Shown: positions 50,350-54,586 of the stretch, piece after piece
How positions within the stretch are numbered: the first letter of the stretch is position 1
Layout of the letters: the number at the start of each line of letters is the position of its first letter
Assembly: GCA_031276965.1 (NCBI GenBank)
Contig: JAISMC010000171.1
Coordinates: 1-54,586, forward strand
Length of the DNA: 54,586 nucleotides
Origin: Treponema sp.
GTDB taxonomy: Bacteria; Spirochaetota; Spirochaetia; Treponematales; Breznakiellaceae
Reading direction: 5' to 3'
The notes under the pieces: generated by a model
Databases searched by the model: none
What the model was told of the DNA's origin: nothing
What the model saw: the letters and a program-made list of their open reading frames with translations, nothing else
Translations under genes and position numbers: made by a program

Positions 50350-50575
50350 AGAGAAACCACGTCGGACCTACGGTCCGCTGGACACGAAGGAAGGAGGAAT
50401 GGTTAGAGCATAGGCGCAATTTAACACATTTTTGGCGAGTCTTTCTTGCAGGTAATCATCTTTCTTTCCTTTGTGCGCCTGCGAACCTACGGTTCGATGT
50501 ACCTTTGTGGTTCGATAGCTTTGATTTGTTCGTGAGGTTCGTGGTTCGCGTGGTTTGTGGTTATTTTCTTTGTCC
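50350..50575. repeat. CACGAA/TTCGTG imperfect palindrome, copy 4
   Basis: Starts with ACCACG and the hairpin CGGACC (50363-50368)/GGTCCG (50372-50377), contains CGAACC (50482-50487)/GGTTCG (50491-50496) and the 26-base repeat at 50505-50530, and ends in TTCGTG units plus GTGGTTATTTTCTTTGT. Together with copies 2 and 3 and the array it fills the 1.2-kb gap between ddl and lysC. Confidence 0.65.
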
Positions 50576-50637
50576 TGCGTATGAAGCAAGCGGTAAGGCG
50601 GCCTCCGGGCCAAAGACAGGCGGCGCGGGAGCTTGCC

Positions 50638-50666
50638 TTTCACAAGATCTCCGTTTCTGGTACTAT
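50638..50666 (+). promoter_or_regulatory. lysC promoter
   Basis: TTTCAC, 17-base spacer, TACTAT. A start near 50672 leaves at most a leader of about ten bases before ATG 50683. No lysine riboswitch-like structure was recognised upstream. Confidence 0.45.
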
Positions 50667-50682
50667 CGGGATGGAGCGCTTG

Positions 50683-52011
50683 ATGATTGTGATGAAATTC
50701 GGGGGCAGTTCCGTAGCCAACGGCGAGCGGATCCGCCGTATGGGCCAAATTGTAAAGGACCGGCTGGAGCGGAGGCCGGTCCTGGTTTTGTCCGCCATGG
50801 GGGACACCACGGATCATCTGCTGGAGGCCTCCCAGGAAGCCCTTAAAGAGGGAACGGTCTCGATTGAAAAGATACAAGATCTGCACCTCAAAACCATAGA
50901 GGAGCTGAATCTAAAGAAGACTGCCCCGGAATTGAAGGTCCTGTTGGAGGAACTGAGGGATCTCCTGGCGGGAATATCCCTAATCCGGGAGCTGACCAGG
51001 CGGACCAGGGATTACCTGGTTTCCTTTGGGGAGCGGTTTTCGGTGCGGATCGCCGCGGCCTACTTCAATTCCATTCATATAAAAGCCCAGGCCGTTGACG
51101 CATGGGATGCGGGCTTTGTCTCCGATTCAAACTACGGCGCCGCGGAACTGCTGCCGGAAAGCTGGAACCGCATCCCCCGGGCCCTGGAACCCCTGGCGGA
51201 AAAGGGGACGCTTCCGGTGCTTACCGGCTTTATCGCCAAGGACGAAGCGGGTAATATCACCACCCTGGGACGGGGCGGTTCGGATCTTTCCGCCACCACG
51301 ATCGCCGCCGCCTGCCGGGCGGAGGAGGTTCAGGTCTGGAAGGATGTGGACGGCATCCTCACCGCCGATCCCCGGCTGGTCAAGAACGCCCGTCCGGTGG
51401 AGGAGGTTACCTACGAGGAGGCCTCGGAGATGGCCTACTTCGGCGCCCAGGTGCTCCATCCCCGGGCTATGCTGCCCTGCATAAAGACCGGCGTGCCGGT
51501 GCTGGTAAAAAATTCCTACAACATCGGCGCCCCCGGCACCAGGGTGGTATCGTCCCTGGACAGAAAGGCCGGCCCCGTCAGGGCCATCACCTCCCGGAAG
51601 AACGTTACCCTGGTAGATGTGGTCTCCACCCGCATGGTGGGCCAGCACGGCTTTCTGGAAGAAGTCTTTACCGCCTTTGCCAAGCATGGTATTTCCGTCG
51701 ATATGGTCGCCACCAGCGAAGTCTCCGTCTCCCTGACCCTGGATGCGGTTCACGACCTGGGGGGCCTGAAAAAGGATCTGGCCAAAATCGCCAGCGTGGA
51801 GATCAAAACCGGCAGGGCCATTGTTACCATCGTGGGAGATGTGCGCCGCTCTTCGGAGATTCTCTCCAGGGCCTTTGGGGTCTGCGTTGTCCTGGGGGTG
51901 CAGGTGCAGATGGTTTCCCAGGGGGCCAGCAAGGTTAATATCAGCTTTATCGTAAACGATACCCAGGCGGCGGAGGTGGTTACTGCGCTGCATATCACAT
52001 TTTTTGAATAA
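50683..52011 (+). CDS. lysC: Aspartokinase
   Basis: Phosphorylates aspartate, the entry to lysine/diaminopimelate, threonine and methionine synthesis. About 442 residues: KFGGSSVANGERI near the start (kinase motif), SFGERFSVRIAA, LGRGGSDLSATTIAAA, VWKDVDGILTADPR, and two C-terminal ACT domains (from about 310) that normally mediate feedback control. The ATG at 50683 has GGAG six bases upstream and gives the usual MIVMKFGG start; ATG 50671 is an alternative only four bases from the -10 box. It is followed by element E4 and then dapB. Confidence 0.94.
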   Translation: MIVMKFGGSSVANGERIRRMGQIVKDRLERRPVLVLSAMGDTTDHLLEASQEALKEGTVSIEKIQDLHLKTIEELNLKKTAPELKVLLEELRDLLAGISLIRELTRRTRDYLVSFGERFSVRIAAAYFNSIHIKAQAVDAWDAGFVSDSNYGAAELLPESWNRIPRALEPLAEKGTLPVLTGFIAKDEAGNITTLGRGGSDLSATTIAAACRAEEVQVWKDVDGILTADPRLVKNARPVEEVTYEEASEMAYFGAQVLHPRAMLPCIKTGVPVLVKNSYNIGAPGTRVVSSLDRKAGPVRAITSRKNVTLVDVVSTRMVGQHGFLEEVFTAFAKHGISVDMVATSEVSVSLTLDAVHDLGGLKKDLAKIASVEIKTGRAIVTIVGDVRRSSEILSRAFGVCVVLGVQVQMVSQGASKVNISFIVNDTQAAEVVTALHITFFE

Positions 52012-52012
52012 A

Positions 52013-52140
52013 GTTGTTTAGAAACTTCAGTTTCTAAACAACAACCGCTTAAAAAAACAGCAAAAGCCACAGATTTTGCAAAAAACCGGCGGCTTTTGGG
52101 AGACTTGTGAAAGAACCAACCAGGTTCTTGAACAAGTCCA
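52013..52140 (-). repeat. Intergenic two-hairpin element, copy E4
   Basis: Hairpin B (52013-52042) is a perfect 13-bp stem with loop TTCA, directly after the lysC stop. The middle hairpin CAAAAGCC/GGCTTTTG pairs 52061-52068 with 52091-52098. Hairpin A (52102-52138) pairs GACTTGT and AAGAACC with GGTTCTT and ACAAGTC around a GA/GA internal loop. TTGTTTAG and TGAACAA give a possible outer stem. On the minus strand the order is A, middle, B. It separates lysC from dapB and may attenuate the transcript. Confidence 0.8.
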
Positions 52141-52175
52141 ATAGACGGGTATTACCCGCCGCAAAAGAGGAGCAA

Positions 52176-52985
52176 ATGAACATAGCCCTAATCGGCTTTG
52201 GCAGAATGGGAAAGATGATTGAAGCCGCCGCCCGGGAACGGGGACACCGGATTGCCGCGGTGGTCGATCCCTATGGCCCGGACGGCGCGGCCCCCGGTAC
52301 GGCGCTGTATAAAACCATTGAAGAAGCGGAACCGCTGGGCGGGGCGGATCTGGCCGTAGAATTTACCCGGCCCGAAACGGCGGCGGAAAATATCAAGGCC
52401 CTGGCAAAGCGGGGCATCCCTGCGGTAACGGGAACCACGGGCTGGTACGGCCGGCTGGAAGAGGTAAAACAGGCGGTGGAAGCTTCGGGCTCGTCCCTGC
52501 TCTGGTCTTCCAACTTTTCCCTGGGGGTACACTTCTTTTACCGTATCGCCGCCTTTGCGGCGGCCCTGGCGGACGCCGTTCCCGAATACGACGCCGGGGG
52601 CTGGGAGGCCCATCACAATAAAAAGGCGGACAGTCCTTCGGGAACCGCCAGGATTCTGGCGGAGAAGGTTCTGGCCCGGATGAAACGGAAAACAAGGGCT
52701 GTCTTTGAAACCCTGAACCGGCCCCCGGCGGCGGAGGAGTTTCATTATCCCAGCCTGCGGATCGGATCGGCGCCGGGGATTCACACCTTGATCTTCGATT
52801 CCCCTGCGGATACCATCGAGATAACCCATACCGCCCGGAACCGGGAAGGGTTTGCCCTGGGAGCCGTCCGGGCGGCGGAATGGCTGGTATCCTGCTCCGG
52901 TCCGGGAAAGCCCGCGGGGGCGCGGCGGCGGGGTATTTTTACCATGGATGATGTTCTGGCCGGACTCTGGCCGGATCAGCCTTAA
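52176..52985 (+). CDS. dapB: 4-hydroxy-tetrahydrodipicolinate reductase
   Basis: Reduces the DapA product with NAD(P)H in lysine/diaminopimelate synthesis. The 269-residue protein has the Rossmann motif IGFGRMGKMI, the PAVTGTTGWYG and SSNFSLGVHFF segments, and the substrate-binding EAHHNKKADSPSGTA, where the catalytic His and Lys sit. GAGGAG lies three to five bases before ATG 52176. Length is normal. The stop overlaps a small A-type hairpin before dapA. Confidence 0.93.
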   Translation: MNIALIGFGRMGKMIEAAARERGHRIAAVVDPYGPDGAAPGTALYKTIEEAEPLGGADLAVEFTRPETAAENIKALAKRGIPAVTGTTGWYGRLEEVKQAVEASGSSLLWSSNFSLGVHFFYRIAAFAAALADAVPEYDAGGWEAHHNKKADSPSGTARILAEKVLARMKRKTRAVFETLNRPPAAEEFHYPSLRIGSAPGIHTLIFDSPADTIEITHTARNREGFALGAVRAAEWLVSCSGPGKPAGARRRGIFTMDDVLAGLWPDQP

Positions 52986-53004
52986 ACCCGGTTGGGTTTT
53001 TAAG
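52981..53004 (+). repeat. Solitary A-type hairpin, copy E7
   Basis: CTTAAACCC-GGTT-GGGTTTTTAAG, with two extra T bulged, starting inside the dapB stop codon. Its core matches the A hairpins of E2 and E5, but no middle or B part follows. The TTGGGT inside it is 16 bases from a TATTAT (53014-53019), so it could double as a -35 box for dapA. Confidence 0.5.
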
Positions 53005-53061
53005 GGTCCCTGTTATTATACCAGCGTTGGCGGCATAAGATTTCCGTATGCAGGAGTTAAC

Positions 53062-53967
53062 ATGACACAGTTCCGGGGCGCCTATACTGCCCTTATCACC
53101 CCGATGAAAGAATCCGGCGAAGTGGACTACGAAGGGTTCCGCCGTTTAGTCGCCTTCCAAATTGAACAGGGTATCGACGGCCTGGTTCCCCTGGGGACTA
53201 CCGGCGAAACGCCGACCCTGGACGAAGACGAAGAGGAAAGGCTGATCAAAACCGCGGTGGAAGAGGTAAAGGGCCGGGTTCCGGTAATTATCGGTACCGG
53301 TTCTAATTCCACCAAACACATGGCGATCTACACCAAACGAGCCAAAGATCTGGGGGCCGACGCTGCTCTGGTGGTAACCCCCTACTACAATAAGCCCAAC
53401 GATGAAGGACTTATCCGCCACTTTGAGACCGCCGCTGCCGCAGGCATCCCGGTAATAATCTACAACATCGCTTCCCGGACGGGCCGGAACATTCCCACGC
53501 CGCTTTTGGAAAGGCTGGCCCGGATCCCCGGCATTACCGGCGTTAAGGAGGCCAGCGGCGATCTTAATCAGATGGGGGACGTAATTAACAACATCAAGCT
53601 GAAGCGGAAAGCCCAAGGAAAAGACTTTACGGTTCTCTCCGGGGACGACGGCTTTACCCTGCCTTTGGCCGCCCTGGGGGGCGACGGGGTTATCTCGGTC
53701 ATTTCCAACCTGGTTCCCGCCAGGGTCGCCGCTTTGACCAGGGCCGCCCTTTCGGGCAGCTATGAAGAGGCCCGCCGGATTCACTACGAACTGCTGCCCC
53801 TGGTAAAGGCGGCGTTTATCGAAACCAATCCCATTCCTATCAAGACTGCCATGACCTGGGCAGGCCTCCCCGGCGGACCCGTCCGGCTGCCTCTGGGTCC
53901 GCTGTCGAAAAACAGTGAAGCCCCCCTGCGGGCGGCGCTGGAGGGGCTGGGAATTAAAATGATCTAA
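53062..53967 (+). CDS. dapA: 4-hydroxy-tetrahydrodipicolinate synthase
   Basis: Condenses pyruvate with aspartate semialdehyde. The 301-residue TIM barrel has LVPLGTTGETPTLDEDEEE (substrate Thr pair), the TPYYNKPNDEG tyrosine segment and the Schiff-base lysine in ITGVKEASGDLNQM. GGAG lies five bases before ATG 53062. The frame is open upstream but overlaps dapB without any family similarity. It follows dapB by 76 bases. Confidence 0.95.
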   Translation: MTQFRGAYTALITPMKESGEVDYEGFRRLVAFQIEQGIDGLVPLGTTGETPTLDEDEEERLIKTAVEEVKGRVPVIIGTGSNSTKHMAIYTKRAKDLGADAALVVTPYYNKPNDEGLIRHFETAAAAGIPVIIYNIASRTGRNIPTPLLERLARIPGITGVKEASGDLNQMGDVINNIKLKRKAQGKDFTVLSGDDGFTLPLAALGGDGVISVISNLVPARVAALTRAALSGSYEEARRIHYELLPLVKAAFIETNPIPIKTAMTWAGLPGGPVRLPLGPLSKNSEAPLRAALEGLGIKMI

Positions 53968-54086
53968 AGCGCTTAAACCCGGAGAAGCATTCCTGTCCGG
54001 CAAGCTGTTCTACAGTTTCCGGATGTCCGGCGCAAAAGACTTTTTTGTACCGCTTTCTAAAGGTTTCAGGTTTCAACACGATTCTA

Positions 54087-54116
54087 TTGACAAAGGGTAT
54101 TGGTAAAGCATAGGAT
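54087..54116 (+). promoter_or_regulatory. Possible asd promoter
   Basis: Perfect TTGACA (54087-54092), 18-base spacer, TAGGAT (54111-54116). It predicts a leader of about 45 bases that contains AGAGG before the asd ATG. This suggests asd can be expressed apart from dapA. Confidence 0.5.
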
Positions 54117-54166
54117 GAGGCCAAAACAGCATCCATTCCCGGCGGCGGCATCGACAGAGGTTAATC

Positions 54167-54586
54167 ATGGCAAAAATTCCCGTAGGCATCCTGGGGGCCA
54201 CCGGCATGGTGGGACAAAACTACATCGCCCTGCTCAACAATCATCCCTGGTTTGAGGTACGCTATGCGGCGGCCTCCCCCCGGAGCGCGGGGAAAACGTA
54301 CCGGGACGCGGTGGCCGGCCGCTGGCAGCTTGCGGCGGAATACGATCCCGCGGCGGGGGACCTGGTGGTGGAGGATGCCGGCGAGGTGTCCCGGGCGGCG
54401 GCGGCCTGCAAACGGGGGGAGCTGTCCTTCGTGTTTTCCGCCCTGGAAATGGGAAAGGACGAAACCAGGGCCCTGGAGGAAGCCTACGCCGCCGCGGGCA
54501 TCCCGGTGATCTCCAACGCTTCGGCCCACCGCTGGACCGAAGACGTGCCGGTCCTCATCGCCGAGGTAAACCCCGGCCATGCGGAC
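54167..54586 (+). CDS. asd: Aspartate-semialdehyde dehydrogenase, 5' part
   Basis: Reduces aspartyl phosphate to aspartate semialdehyde, supplying dapA. The first 140 residues are visible and the gene runs off the window. The NADP-binding motif GILGATGMVGQNYI, the AAASPRSAGKTY segment (phosphate-binding) and SNASAHRW near the expected position indicate the archaeal/fungal-type ASADH branch (PVISNASAHR) rather than the E. coli type. The catalytic cysteine lies beyond the window. AGAGG precedes ATG 54167. Confidence 0.9.
   Translation, partial: MAKIPVGILGATGMVGQNYIALLNNHPWFEVRYAAASPRSAGKTYRDAVAGRWQLAAEYDPAAGDLVVEDAGEVSRAAAACKRGELSFVFSALEMGKDETRALEEAYAAAGIPVISNASAHRWTEDVPVLIAEVNPGHAD

Noticed and set aside
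50176-50682. Lysine riboswitch or T-box upstream of lysC
   Set aside because: The region is filled by CACGAA repeats, and none of the conserved riboswitch sequences was recognised.
52852-53061. Longer form of dapA starting inside dapB
   Set aside because: The family N-terminus begins at 53062, where a ribosome binding site is correctly spaced.

Overview
The window looks like a chromosomal segment of a spirochaete, most likely a termite-gut-type Treponema or close relative. The evidence is a set of Gram-negative style lipoproteins with spirochaete-like lipoboxes, the rpmH-rnpA-yidD-yidC-jag cluster, high-GC coding DNA throughout, and a catechol meta-cleavage operon of the kind I recall being reported in termite-gut Treponema primitia. 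This is inference from gene content. No rRNA or tRNA gene was found.

Layout. 1-5.4 kb: purine genes purM-purN-purH-purD (+). 5.6-10.6 kb: a minus-strand operon for the hydrolytic branch of catechol meta-cleavage (hydrolase, hydratase, acetaldehyde dehydrogenase, aldolase, ferredoxin, catechol 2,3-dioxygenase). 10.9-14.6 kb: an M16 peptidase lipoprotein and a YugP-type membrane protease. 14.6-17.7 kb: uracil permease, an NlpC/P60 hydrolase and an exported protein. 17.7-21.2 kb: jag, yidC, yidD, rnpA and rpmH (-). 21.4-24.8 kb: thioesterase, Nudix hydrolase, an unknown protein and glnS. 24.8-28.9 kb: a 21-bp tandem array, then a TonB-dependent receptor and a lipoprotein with a duplicated domain, both behind a cobalamin riboswitch. 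29-34 kb: CopZ-like protein, DUF2147 protein, Dam methylase coupled to a DUF2156 protein, peptidase T and an acyltransferase. 34-39.7 kb: feoAB, a nuclease/phosphatase lipoprotein, an AT-richer esterase and a small membrane protein. 40-46 kb: a MoxR / DUF58 / transglutaminase-TPR operon (-). 46-49.5 kb: lipoprotein, a regulator with kinase-like ATPase and cNMP-binding domains, and ddl. 49.5-50.7 kb: gene-free repeat island. 50.7-54.6 kb: lysC-dapB-dapA-asd, with asd cut by the window end. Together ddl and lysC-dapB-dapA-asd supply peptidoglycan precursors.

The most unusual signals are not protein genes. (1) A family of intergenic structured elements has two hairpins with constant cores (AACCCGGTTGGTT and AAACTGAAGTTT). 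Their arms differ between copies, stay complementary, and can re-pair into one outer stem. (2) Many genes have a -10 box about six bases before the ATG and no ribosome binding site, which implies leaderless mRNAs. (3) Two 21-bp minisatellites each sit beside imperfect palindromes made of CACGAA/TTCGTG repeats. (4) A riboswitch-controlled pair of TonB receptor and duplicated-domain lipoprotein is a candidate new cobalamin-capture system.
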